11,061 nucleotides of DNA, from contig JBEAVK010000129.1 of the NCBI GenBank assembly GCA_041160955.1, positions 1-11,061 on the forward strand, in the 5' to 3' direction. Position 1 is the stretch's first letter. Each line of letters opens with the position of its first letter. The DNA comes from M3007 sp041160955 (GTDB taxonomy: Bacteria; Bacteroidota; Bacteroidia; Chitinophagales; Saprospiraceae). The notes below the pieces were generated by a model that did not search any database, was not told the DNA's origin, and saw nothing but the letters and a program-made list of their open reading frames with translations. The position numbers and the translations under genes are program-made. Positions 1 through 7,200 of the stretch are shown piece by piece.

Positions 1-293
1 GCAAAACCACGCATACTCGGATGGAAGCCCATTCCACTGGACGCGGCTTTGAGTACCTGATCTTTGGGAATGCCAATATTAGGCCGCATCGAATAATACA
101 GCGGATCTTCAAAGGGAATAAAGGTGTTCAGTCCGTCATTGCCGCCATTGAGTTGCACGATGACCAGTATGTTTTTGTCCTTGTTAAAACTGGATTGTAG
201 CGACTGGGTATTCAGAGCGGTCAAGAACTTGGGCAATACCAAAAGTCCCCCAGATGTCGTACCCATTAATTTAAGAAAACTATTCCTATTCAT
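1..293 (-). CDS. DUF1501 family protein, N-terminal part (runs off left edge)
   Basis: Reading the minus strand from the ATG at 291-293 gives 97 codons open to the window edge. Residues 44-58 read IVQLNGGNDGLNTFI, the hallmark start of DUF1501 (PF07394), a family related to the sulfatase/alkaline phosphatase fold with no well-defined substrate. It is followed by a YYSMRPNI block and a GFHPSM block, also typical. The first 27 residues form an export-like segment: basic start, FLK, then a Gly/Leu-rich stretch. Family members often carry a twin-arginine FLK motif here, but this one reads NRNSFLK, so the second arginine is Asn. The gene starts 11 bp after the DUF1800 stop codon, so the two are almost certainly co-transcribed; this DUF1800-DUF1501 order is common in Bacteroidota and Planctomycetes. 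There is no clear Shine-Dalgarno. The family call is firm; the biochemical role is unknown. Confidence 0.93.
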   Translation of the reverse strand, partial: MNRNSFLKLMGTTSGGLLVLPKFLTALNTQSLQSSFNKDKNILVIVQLNGGNDGLNTFIPFEDPLYYSMRPNIGIPKDQVLKAASSGMGFHPSMRGF

Positions 294-304
294 GTTTGTG
301 CAGT

Positions 305-1780
305 TTAGACAATTTGATATTCGGGTGATTTCATAATATGCTCCACCAACCGCAGGACAGATTGCGCCGCGTTTTCGGCATTGGGATCAAAATCGTATTT
401 CAACACCTGTTCGCACTCCATTTGCAGATCGGGCGACACAGCAAATACCAGTTTGTCCATCAGTGCACCAATGATGAGTTTATTGGTCGTCAAAGACTTG
501 TTCCAGCGTGCAACTGGTTTTTGCCCCGCTTTATTTTTGTTGGGCCTTTCTTCCATTGTCATGGACTCCATTTCGTTTGGGTCTTCTTCCTTATTTACCT
601 TTGCTTTGGAGCGTTCAAATGGCCTGCCGCTCAGTAGAACCGCCACTGCATTGGTCCTTTGTAGCAGTTTTTGTGCACTTAACCAAGAGCGGCCGCCATC
701 CCAGCCTTTTACATTGGGCGGAAAAAGCAGGCTCATCCCTTGCCCTCTTGAATAGGATAATAGCGCACCTGCGGGCGGCATATCCATCTGGAGTTCGTAC
801 AAAGTACCCAATAAAAAACTAATTGGGTCTTTAATCATAGCACCCTGACTTTTCAAAAAACGATCATCGCGTACTAATTTTTCCAACATTGGTTTCATTT
901 CAAAATTGGCTTTTCGGAAGGCTGCACCATATTCTTCTACCAATGGTATGGTTGGGGCATCCGTCATAAATGCCTTTAAAAACTTCTCCATCAACCGATT
1001 ACCCGCTTTGGGGTGTTGGAAAATAAGGTCAACCATATCGGCTGCTTTCCAATTGCCAGTTTTACCAAGGTATGTTTTAGGCTCATCATCACCAAGGCGG
1101 GGGTAATATTTGCCACCATCGTCGCCTACCGATAATCCGGCCAAAGCACGCGCACCTGCTTTGATATCGGCTTCCGAGTAATTACCAGTACCCAGCGTAA
1201 ACAATTCGAGTAATTCGCGGCTGAGGTTTTCATTCGGATTTTTGACCCGATTTTGGGTGTTATCCAAATACATCAGCATCGCATTATCGTAGAGGATACG
1301 AAGGGTAAGTGTTTTGTAATTTCCAAAGGCAAATTCGCGAAAAAGCGTATTTTGTTGCCATATTGCCCACGAAACTTTTACTTTTTGAGCATCCGTTACA
1401 AAATGATTGTGCCAAAATAGCGTCATTTTTTCACGTAACGGATAGGAATCGGTGTACATTTTTTCTGTCCAAAGTACGGCCAGTTTGCGCGTTCGTACGC
1501 GTTCGGCGAGCAGCAGTGTTTTATCTGTTTCGGCCTCTTTTTTCATAGACCTAAATTCCTCCCTATTTTTAGCAGCACCCTCCATAAAGGTCGGCATTTC
1601 GATTTGGCTGGGGGTATCAAAACTGTTTTTTAAAAAAGACGATACGCCTATTTTTTGGAGTGTGGAGGCTTGTGCATTTGAAAAACCAAGTCGTTGACTT
1701 AGAAAAAACGCTTCTTTCATATACTTGTATGGTAAGTGGATAATCGGTTGAAGCGGCTTAATGTATGGGCGCGCTTTCAT
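305..1780 (-). CDS. DUF1800 domain-containing protein
   Basis: This is a complete 491-residue ORF and a confident DUF1800 (PF08811) member. Visible family blocks, in order, are FLSQRLGFS (26-34), MTLFWHNHFVT (119-129), LDNTQNRVKNPNENLSRELL (172-191) running into ELFTLGTGNYSEADI (192-206), GKTGNWKAADMVDLIF (239-254), KDPISFLLGTLYELQM (317-332) and LFPPNVKGWDGGRSWLSA (352-369). The length is normal for the family. No signal peptide is obvious. A charged, low-complexity segment rich in Lys, Glu, Asn and Met lies at about 388-425, between the PPNVKGW block and the C-terminal helices; it looks like a lineage-specific insertion or linker. The start at 1778-1780 is the furthest upstream ATG and keeps the whole N-terminal block. 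The gene is upstream of, and probably co-transcribed with, the DUF1501 gene. The molecular function of DUF1800 is not established; the pairing suggests a shared cell-envelope or secretory task (inference). Confidence 0.95.
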   Translation of the reverse strand: MKARPYIKPLQPIIHLPYKYMKEAFFLSQRLGFSNAQASTLQKIGVSSFLKNSFDTPSQIEMPTFMEGAAKNREEFRSMKKEAETDKTLLLAERVRTRKLAVLWTEKMYTDSYPLREKMTLFWHNHFVTDAQKVKVSWAIWQQNTLFREFAFGNYKTLTLRILYDNAMLMYLDNTQNRVKNPNENLSRELLELFTLGTGNYSEADIKAGARALAGLSVGDDGGKYYPRLGDDEPKTYLGKTGNWKAADMVDLIFQHPKAGNRLMEKFLKAFMTDAPTIPLVEEYGAAFRKANFEMKPMLEKLVRDDRFLKSQGAMIKDPISFLLGTLYELQMDMPPAGALLSYSRGQGMSLLFPPNVKGWDGGRSWLSAQKLLQRTNAVAVLLSGRPFERSKAKVNKEEDPNEMESMTMEERPNKNKAGQKPVARWNKSLTTNKLIIGALMDKLVFAVSPDLQMECEQVLKYDFDPNAENAAQSVLRLVEHIMKSPEYQIV

Positions 1781-1826
1781 TGTATGCGGGTTAGAGTGTA
1801 GAAATGGAAGAAGGTTTAATTGAGGG

Positions 1827-1867
1827 TAGAAACGTGTAAGTAAAGCGGGCTTCCTTACACGTTTCTA
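1827..1867. repeat. 14-bp perfect inverted repeat (stem-loop) upstream of DUF1800
   Basis: The arm TAGAAACGTGTAAG (1827-1840) is exactly complementary to CTTACACGTTTCTA (1854-1867), with a 13-nt loop. It lies 46 bp upstream of the DUF1800 start, between two minus-strand genes. It could be a leader hairpin of the DUF1800-DUF1501 transcript, a protein-binding site, or an end-of-transcript structure for the regulator gene upstream. No T-run follows it on the minus strand, which argues against a classical terminator for the genes present. On the plus strand it is followed by a T-rich stretch. Confidence 0.75.
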
Positions 1868-1897
1868 TCTGTTTATTTCATGTTTTTAGCGTACAAA

Positions 1898-1913
1898 CAA
1901 ATAAATTTATTTG
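1898..1913. repeat. 16-bp perfect AT-rich palindrome
   Basis: CAAATAAATTTATTTG reads identically on both strands, with no spacer. It sits in the 351-bp gap between the DUF1800 gene and the regulator gene. Such a site could bind a dimeric protein, but in AT-rich intergenic DNA it may be chance. Confidence 0.5.
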
Positions 1914-1933
1914 CATACGTAGTGTGCTTTTTC

Positions 1934-1960
1934 ACCACAAAGTACACAAAGAACACAAAG
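1934..1960. repeat. Three tandem 9-bp repeats with core CACAAAG
   Basis: Three successive 9-mers, ACCACAAAG, TACACAAAG and AACACAAAG, share the core CACAAAG and differ only in the first two bases. From memory, similar CACAAAG runs are dispersed in intergenic DNA of various bacteria, so this may be a copy of a small dispersed element rather than a locus-specific operator. No function can be assigned. Confidence 0.6.
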
Positions 1961-1965
1961 CGTTG

Positions 1966-1983
1966 CGTACACTAAAGTGTACG
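1966..1983. repeat. 18-bp near-perfect palindrome, possible operator
   Basis: CGTACACT (1966-1973) and AGTGTACG (1976-1983) are exact reverse complements separated by AA. The compact form, with 8-bp arms and a 2-bp centre, is more operator-like than terminator-like. It starts 6 bp after the CACAAAG tandem repeats. It could control the minus-strand DUF1800-DUF1501 genes, but it is about 190 bp from the start codon and no promoter was recognised to anchor it. Confidence 0.45.
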
Positions 1984-2035
1984 TTTCCTCATTGTACATT
2001 ATACGAAACCTACAAAGCCGAAGTATAAATGCTTA

Positions 2036-2071
2036 GAATGCTATCAGTTTACCTGAAATTTGATAGCATTC
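2036..2071 (-). terminator. Stem-loop downstream of the XRE regulator gene, possible transcript end
   Basis: GAATGCTATCA (2036-2046) pairs perfectly with TGATAGCATTC (2061-2071) around a 14-nt loop. On the minus strand this hairpin lies about 60 bp past the stop codon of the regulator gene, where a terminator would be expected. No strong T-tract follows, so it may instead be a 3'-end stabilising structure or a binding site. The position fits better than the sequence does. Confidence 0.45.
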
Positions 2072-2131
2072 CCAACGGATGTATTACGCATTTCACAAGG
2101 TTGTAAATATACAGGTCTTCTAACAGCGCAA

Positions 2132-2551
2132 TTACTTACCCATATTCAACATCCGTTCTACCAATTCATGGTACTTTTGTTCCAAGGCCAACCGCTCCTG
2201 CCTTTCTTGTAAAAATAGTTCATGCGATCGTTCTACGGATTTGCGTAAATCTTCCATCAACTCTTTCTCGATTAAATATACGTTTTTATTGGCGACAATA
2301 CAATTACTGAGTTCGTTGTCTTTAAACAAATTAAAACTACTGCGCTCATGCAGGTGCAAAAGGTTATCTAAACTGGTATCTAGTATTTCTGCTATTTTCT
2401 CCAAGCGAACCAAATCCAGTTTGGTAGCACCGAGTTCTATATCCAAATAAGCACGTGCAGAAATATGCAAATGTTCGGCCATTTGCTCTGGCGACAAACC
2501 TTTAAAATCGCGCATTCTTTTGATGTTTTGGCGTACTTCGTCTTGTATCAT
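2132..2551 (-). CDS. XRE-family helix-turn-helix regulator with coiled-coil tail
   Basis: This is a 139-residue protein. Residues 7-65 form a Cro/C1-type HTH: a first helix around VRQNIKRMRD, then GLSPEQMAEHLHISARAYLDIE with the usual 'LS.EQMA..L.IS...Y..IE.G' spacing, then LVRLEKIAEILD and LDNLL. Residues 93-139 are rich in Glu, Lys, Arg and Leu with heptad character and likely form a coiled coil that dimerises the protein. The ATG at 2549-2551 was chosen because the HTH starts six residues later; an in-frame ATG at 2785 would add 78 residues of hydrophobic, non-family sequence. The gene is divergent from the plus-strand export genes across about 260 bp that contain a good plus-strand promoter, so it could regulate itself or those genes (inference). 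Short HTH-plus-coiled-coil regulators of this type are common in Bacteroidota; the ligand and targets are unknown. Confidence 0.85.
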   Translation of the reverse strand: MIQDEVRQNIKRMRDFKGLSPEQMAEHLHISARAYLDIELGATKLDLVRLEKIAEILDTSLDNLLHLHERSSFNLFKDNELSNCIVANKNVYLIEKELMEDLRKSVERSHELFLQERQERLALEQKYHELVERMLNMGK

Positions 2552-2614
2552 GGTTGTTTTACGAAAAAACTGCTGAAAAATGAAATATAACTGCGAAAGT
2601 ATGAAGTTTTTCCG

Positions 2615-2646
2615 TTTGTTAGTTTCAAAAAATACGTATATCTTTG
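2615..2646 (+). promoter_or_regulatory. Bacteroidota-type sigma promoter (TTTG, 20 bp, TATCTTTG)
   Basis: TTTG at 2615-2618 and TATCTTTG at 2639-2646 are separated by 20 bp. This matches the Bacteroidota housekeeping consensus (-33 TTG/TTTG, about 19-20 bp, -7 TAnnTTTG) at every defined position. Transcription would begin near 2651-2654 and read right, giving a leader of about 160 nt before the ATG at 2815. It lies in the divergent region upstream of the XRE gene, so it is a plausible target for that regulator. I found no equally good promoter closer to 2815, nor before 3158, 4290 or 10542. Confidence 0.6.
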
Positions 2647-2814
2647 TAAGGAATTTTATTTCACCTCCCGATATTGGATTATTAACCATTGAAGGAACAA
2701 ACCACCAAATCATATTATGCATAGATATCTTATTTAAACGACCGAAACCATGCCTATGCCCAGTAGGCTTAAACAAAAAAAACATACTTTCATCTTCAAA
2801 ATTTTAACCAATTT

Positions 2815-3075
2815 ATGAAATACACAGACAATTCCTTTGTCGTGTCACCGCTGTTGATTTTTGCTTTCTTTACAATTGTATGCTGTTCCTGTAACCGTGA
2901 ATCATCAGAAACAGACCTTACATATCCTGCGACTTTCATTTACGAAAAACTAGACTTTAAAAAATCCAGAGTTTTTGTATTGAATACGACCAACTATGAC
3001 GAAATAGCGCCAACTGACAATTTCAAAATATTGGATTCAATTATTCAACTTTATAAGTACTTGGATAAGGTATGA
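2815..3075 (+). CDS. Short lipoprotein-like protein, possibly a truncated remnant
   Basis: This 86-residue ORF begins with a hydrophobic export segment (residues about 9-25, including SPLLIFAFFTIV) followed by CCSC and then NRESSETD. That resembles a lipoprotein signal with the acylated Cys at 24, 25 or 27, although the lipobox is not canonical. The mature part would be only about 60 residues, with a soluble mixed sequence (YEKLDFKKSRVFVLN) that stops abruptly at KYLDKV. I recognise no family. The length and abrupt end suggest the 5' remainder of a longer surface lipoprotein gene; neighbouring frames downstream of the stop show no convincing continuation. It is the first gene after the promoter at 2615-2646. 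It could also be a genuine small lipoprotein. Confidence 0.6.
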   Translation: MKYTDNSFVVSPLLIFAFFTIVCCSCNRESSETDLTYPATFIYEKLDFKKSRVFVLNTTNYDEIAPTDNFKILDSIIQLYKYLDKV

Positions 3076-3093
3076 TACAAACAGAGTTTTCGG

Positions 3094-3113
3094 CTAAAGT
3101 GCTTGAACTTTAG
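3094..3113. repeat. 7-bp inverted repeat after the small lipoprotein gene
   Basis: CTAAAGT (3094-3100) and ACTTTAG (3107-3113) pair around a 6-nt loop, starting 19 bp after the stop codon at 3075 and ending 44 bp before the next ATG. No T-tract follows. It is a weak hairpin that could mark a transcript end or processing site; chance is also possible in AT-rich DNA. Confidence 0.35.
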
Positions 3114-3157
3114 AACAAATACAACAACATTATTTCACTAAATAACCATTTTTTACT

Positions 3158-4201
3158 ATGACGACCCTAAGTCACACTACAATGCAGTGGCCAGTGCGCC
3201 TACTGCCCTTCACTTTATTTTTACTCCTTTATGCCCTAGGATGCCGTGGACAAACACCAGATGCCCCACCTCCTCCAAATACCCCCTTACCTCCTGTGAC
3301 CTATCCTGCTGGAATATATAGGACGGAAGATTTAGGGATTAAATACCACTACAATACCTATTTAAGCTTTTGGGATGGGAAAAAAGTAATTGACTCTATA
3401 TCTAATAGTGATATTGCACGAAAATGCCCTTATCAAGATATGCCATTTCAATCTATGAATGGGTCAAGGGACAGCATGGAGGAGAAAATGCGTGGCGGCA
3501 CGATTGACTTATCCAAATTATCCATTAAGCAAAAGCAACAAGTCTTGAGTAATATATCTACGGCTAAACCAATTCCGATAGATTCGCTCAAACAAGCCAA
3601 TATGTACAATGTTTTTCCGCTCATTGAGTATAACCTAAATACACTTATTGTAGGATACTCTTTTATATTATATAAAGGTTCGTCTTTAGAATTTGGTGCA
3701 GAGAACTGGTCTGAGACAACCCTCCATATCTATAATAAGAGAGGTATAATAGAAAAAACAATGGTGCTAAACGAAAACTTAACACGAGCGTGGCCAACAA
3801 AAGATGGAAAATATTTACTATCTAAAAGCGAGGCTGCTCGGTTTGGTGATGCAGAATCGGGTATAGTGGATGGTATTTGGCTATACGATTTGCGGAAAGG
3901 TAGAACCATTGGTAAAATTCCTACGGAATCCAAGTTTTTCTACATTCCGAACAATCAATTTGGAGCAGATGACATCCAAATTGACAATGGAGTTTTTTTA
4001 ATTTATGTGGCAGTATTAGAAGAACTGTACAACGATCCGATTCACTATGAAAAAATAATCATTGACCCATCTAAAAGAATAGTTTATAAGAAGAAAATGA
4101 ACAACGAGGCTTTTTACAACTTAGTAAGTGGAGGGAAAGACTATCCTACTTTTAAAATAAAAGAAGAGGATCTAAGTACTTATACGCCAATAAAACTATA
4201 A
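3158..4201 (+). CDS. Unrecognised secreted protein, putative lipoprotein
   Basis: This is a complete 347-residue ORF. Residues 11-28 form a hydrophobic export segment (LLPFTLFLLLYALG) ending at Cys29, a plausible lipidation site (ALG|C), although Ala at -3 is not ideal. A proline-rich tether follows at 34-50 (DAPPPPNTPLPPV). The rest looks soluble. Two stretches, LHIYNKRGIIEKTMVL (189-204) and WLYDLRKGRTIGKI (241-254), resemble propeller-blade strands of the 'x.YD...G....I' kind, but I cannot assign a domain. An in-frame ATG at 3182 (Met9) would give a shorter, equally good signal peptide, so the start is uncertain. It is followed 88 bp later by the giant M23/SprB/T9SS gene in the same direction and may share its transcript. 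The function is unknown; a periplasmic or surface-exposed location is inferred from the N-terminus. Confidence 0.8.
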   Translation: MTTLSHTTMQWPVRLLPFTLFLLLYALGCRGQTPDAPPPPNTPLPPVTYPAGIYRTEDLGIKYHYNTYLSFWDGKKVIDSISNSDIARKCPYQDMPFQSMNGSRDSMEEKMRGGTIDLSKLSIKQKQQVLSNISTAKPIPIDSLKQANMYNVFPLIEYNLNTLIVGYSFILYKGSSLEFGAENWSETTLHIYNKRGIIEKTMVLNENLTRAWPTKDGKYLLSKSEAARFGDAESGIVDGIWLYDLRKGRTIGKIPTESKFFYIPNNQFGADDIQIDNGVFLIYVAVLEELYNDPIHYEKIIIDPSKRIVYKKKMNNEAFYNLVSGGKDYPTFKIKEEDLSTYTPIKL

Positions 4202-4231
4202 AATATATAAAAATTTAATTTTAAATAAATC

Positions 4232-4253
4232 ATCAAGTAAAATCACACTTGAT
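4232..4253. repeat. 7-bp inverted repeat between 4201 and 4290
   Basis: ATCAAGT (4232-4238) and ACTTGAT (4247-4253) pair around an 8-nt loop in the 88-bp gap before the giant gene. The stem is weak and no T-run follows, so I do not call it a terminator. No Bacteroidota -7 box was found in this gap, so the giant gene may be read from upstream or from a promoter I cannot recognise. Confidence 0.35.
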
Positions 4254-4289
4254 AGCCATTATTATGCTCACAAAACAACTATAAATAAC

Positions 4290-7200
4290 ATGAAATATAT
4301 TATTTTCTTTTGGGTAATGCTTATACCATTGTCCAATATAATGTCGCAGACAGGGGCTCAGCCTCAGTTTAGACTATGCGCCGAATGCGCAAATGGGGAT
4401 CAACAATCCATACAATATACTTACGGTGCATTAACCCCTTATACTACGGGACACGTAGAAAGTGATTACGATATGAGGTTGATAAATGGAGATGGATCAC
4501 GGTTTCACCAAGGTATTGATTATCTACCAAGGCAAATCTGTAGGGGCGATGGTATAGTCAGCATAGAGGGTGGAACAGTGGCTAGAATAAGCGGAGATGG
4601 AGATTTAAAATCAATAGCAATCCAAAATGGAACACATGCTTATGTTTACTTGCATATTTTTAGAAATACTACTGGAAATGATCCAGCAGATGGTATGCGC
4701 TCTGGCAATTTTATTCTAAAGGCTATTGCAGGAGGACGTTATGCCATAGTACACCTTATTAGTGCGGATTCTGCGGTTGCATACGCACAAACAGCAAATG
4801 TAGAAGTTAGATTCAAGCGTACTGCGAATAACGAGGATACTGTTAGAACAACAAACCAAGTAGCCGCTGGTGATTTGATAGCACCCATTGGTGATTCTGG
4901 TAACGTGCCTAACCATTTGCACCTCACTTATATTGAAAACGTTGTTGCTGGAGATGATGCCCTCTCTTTTGGAAGACATCCATCTCGATCTATAGACCCT
5001 TGGACAGAGGTGATCCACGCAGATAATGGATTTACCCAACGTATTCGTACTAGAAAAGCAGGAGATTATTCATCTTCGGTCTGTGAACATACAGGGCCGG
5101 GTAATGATAATTGGGGAACGGTTAATCTTTCTTATACAGGCACTACTCAAAATACACTGGAGATTGAACTGGGTCTGGAGAATGCTCAAGCAGGTATAGA
5201 CAATAGTAGGTATAGTAATGTGGTCATGGATCAAGAAGAAGTAGTATTGGGCATCCGGCGTGTTCCCGACCAAGCAGATTTTTCGGTGGCCAAAGGCTCG
5301 AATTATGATTCAAAATTTATTACTAATCCAGTTGGGAATAAAACGATTTATCCTAGTACGATGTATTCGGGTGTTTATGGGAATCCCACAACAAATGGTA
5401 TTTCTCCATTCACATACCGTGATAATATAGGATTTCATCCACATGACTATTATTTTATTGCGGATTTTTATACGCGTTTGCACCAGCAGGATTTGCCACT
5501 ACCCAATAAAACAACTAGACTAGCGGATTATCCTTGGCAAACCCTGTATAAAGATGGTAATTTTGAGTTCCGCTCAAATGTACTTGACGTAGATGGTACA
5601 TGGCGTGCTATGGCTACCCCTATTCAGTTTGAAATAGATAATTTCAAACCATTTATATATGGGGTGAATGCCTATTTTTCACTTGGCCCAGCAGGGCAGC
5701 CTGTTTATAGCCGCTTTTGGGACGAACTAGCAGGGGGAAATATACGCTTAGGAGCAAGAACCAGTAGATCCGTACCCAATGCACAAAACCCGGGGGAACT
5801 TACTTTGGCTGTACTTACTAGCGAAGCAATGAACCTACAAGTGCCTTTCAGGGCGCGTATTCCTGGTCCATTTCCTAATTGGGTAACAGGGACAAGAACA
5901 GGTAATCAAGGAGACGGCAGAGAAATTTGGTCATTCAGTATGGGGGCGAGCACCACCCTAGCGGAAAACACATGTTACAGGATCGAATTTGAAGGACAGG
6001 ACTTGAATGGTAATCAACTCCTCAATTTTGAACTTCCAGCAGTGTGCGCTAAAAATACGCTTGACCGAAGTGTACCCCATCGTACCGGTGCTAATTCGTG
6101 GTCAAATGCTCAAACTACTGGCATGGATAGAGTTCACTTTATCAAACTTGGTCCATGTGGTGAGTCAGGAAGCCAAGATACTTGTATCACAGGAAGTGAT
6201 CTGCAAACATCTATGACATACACATCAGGTCCGGGGCAAAGTGATGGTGGTGTTGCGGTAACAGTATTAGGCCAGTACCCTGGTGCCACATTTACATGGA
6301 CGAATGTAGATGGAACTATTATTAGTAATACACCAAGTTTATCTAATGTTCCAAACGGTGAGTATTGCTTAGAAGCAAAATCCGGTTGTTGTAATGTATC
6401 GGACTGCTATATCATCAAGTCCTGTGAATTAAGGCTGAATACAACCAAGGTTAACCCAACGGTTGCTCTACCCAATAGCGGGAGCATTTCTATTAGCGTA
6501 AGTGGTGGATATGAGCCACGGTTTACTTGGGGTAAAGGATCTCATTCATCGGAACTGGAAGGCTTGAGTGCTGGAGTTTATTGCGTTACAGTATCAGATT
6601 TGTTTGGTTGTGCAACTTCTACTTGCGTTACTCTTGTGGATTGCAGCCCGATTAGCCTAGCACTCACTAAGCAAGAAACACCTCCATCAGGCTGTGGACA
6701 AAGCGACGGCTCAATAAGAATTGTTTCAGTTATTCCCTCTGGAGGTACTGCTCCTTTTACTTATAAATTGATAAATTCTCAAGGGCAAGAATTTTTTCAG
6801 GATAATACCGGACGGTATAATAATCTTCCGTCGGAAACGTATTGTTTTATTGTTACGGATGCGATGGGATGTACCGGAAGTGTTTGTGGCGGATTAGGAC
6901 TTAACTTACTTACTCCGTTTATTGACTCACATGTTGTGCAGCCGTGTGTTGGCCAAAATAATGGTTCTATCACATATATTGCAGTAACGCCAACTTTAGA
7001 TTTATTTGATTTTCAATGGGATAATGGGTTTACGACAGAAGCAAATTACGAGTCTGTGAATGAGAACTTAACTCCTAGCACCTATTGTGTCACCTTAACT
7101 TCTCTGAGTAATGGCTGCACACTTACAGATTGTATTAACCTAACGGGACAAGCCCCCGCTATTCCTTTAAACATAACAGCCTTTGAGAAAAAGCCATGTC

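Noticed and set aside
338..822. Plus-strand reading frames of 99-124 residues opposite the DUF1800 gene
   Set aside because: They lie antisense to a confidently identified gene and have no family signature.
1934..1960. CRISPR-like array
   Set aside because: There are three 9-bp units in direct contact without spacers, and no cas genes are in the window.
2582..2589. TATATTTC on the minus strand as a -7 box for the XRE gene
   Set aside because: It has one mismatch from TAnnTTTG and no TTG at the proper distance upstream; too weak to list.
2752..2768. GCCTA/TAGGC hairpin in the leader before 2815 as a terminator or riboswitch
   Set aside because: There are only 5 bp of stem, no T-run and no recognisable riboswitch motif.
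2552..2785. Extended N-terminus of the XRE regulator starting at 2785
   Set aside because: The extra 78 residues are hydrophobic/aromatic and not HTH-like, they overlap the consensus plus-strand promoter, and an ATG at 2551 sits just before the domain.
2580..2807. 75-residue plus-strand reading frame in the divergent region
   Set aside because: It overlaps the promoter at 2615-2646, shows no domain or signal peptide, and ends just before the real small gene; the low-complexity content looks like translated leader DNA.
4716..5039. 107-residue minus-strand reading frame opposite the M23 domain
   Set aside because: It is antisense to a domain with conserved catalytic motifs; the composition (many Cys, Ser, Ile) is typical of a shadow frame.
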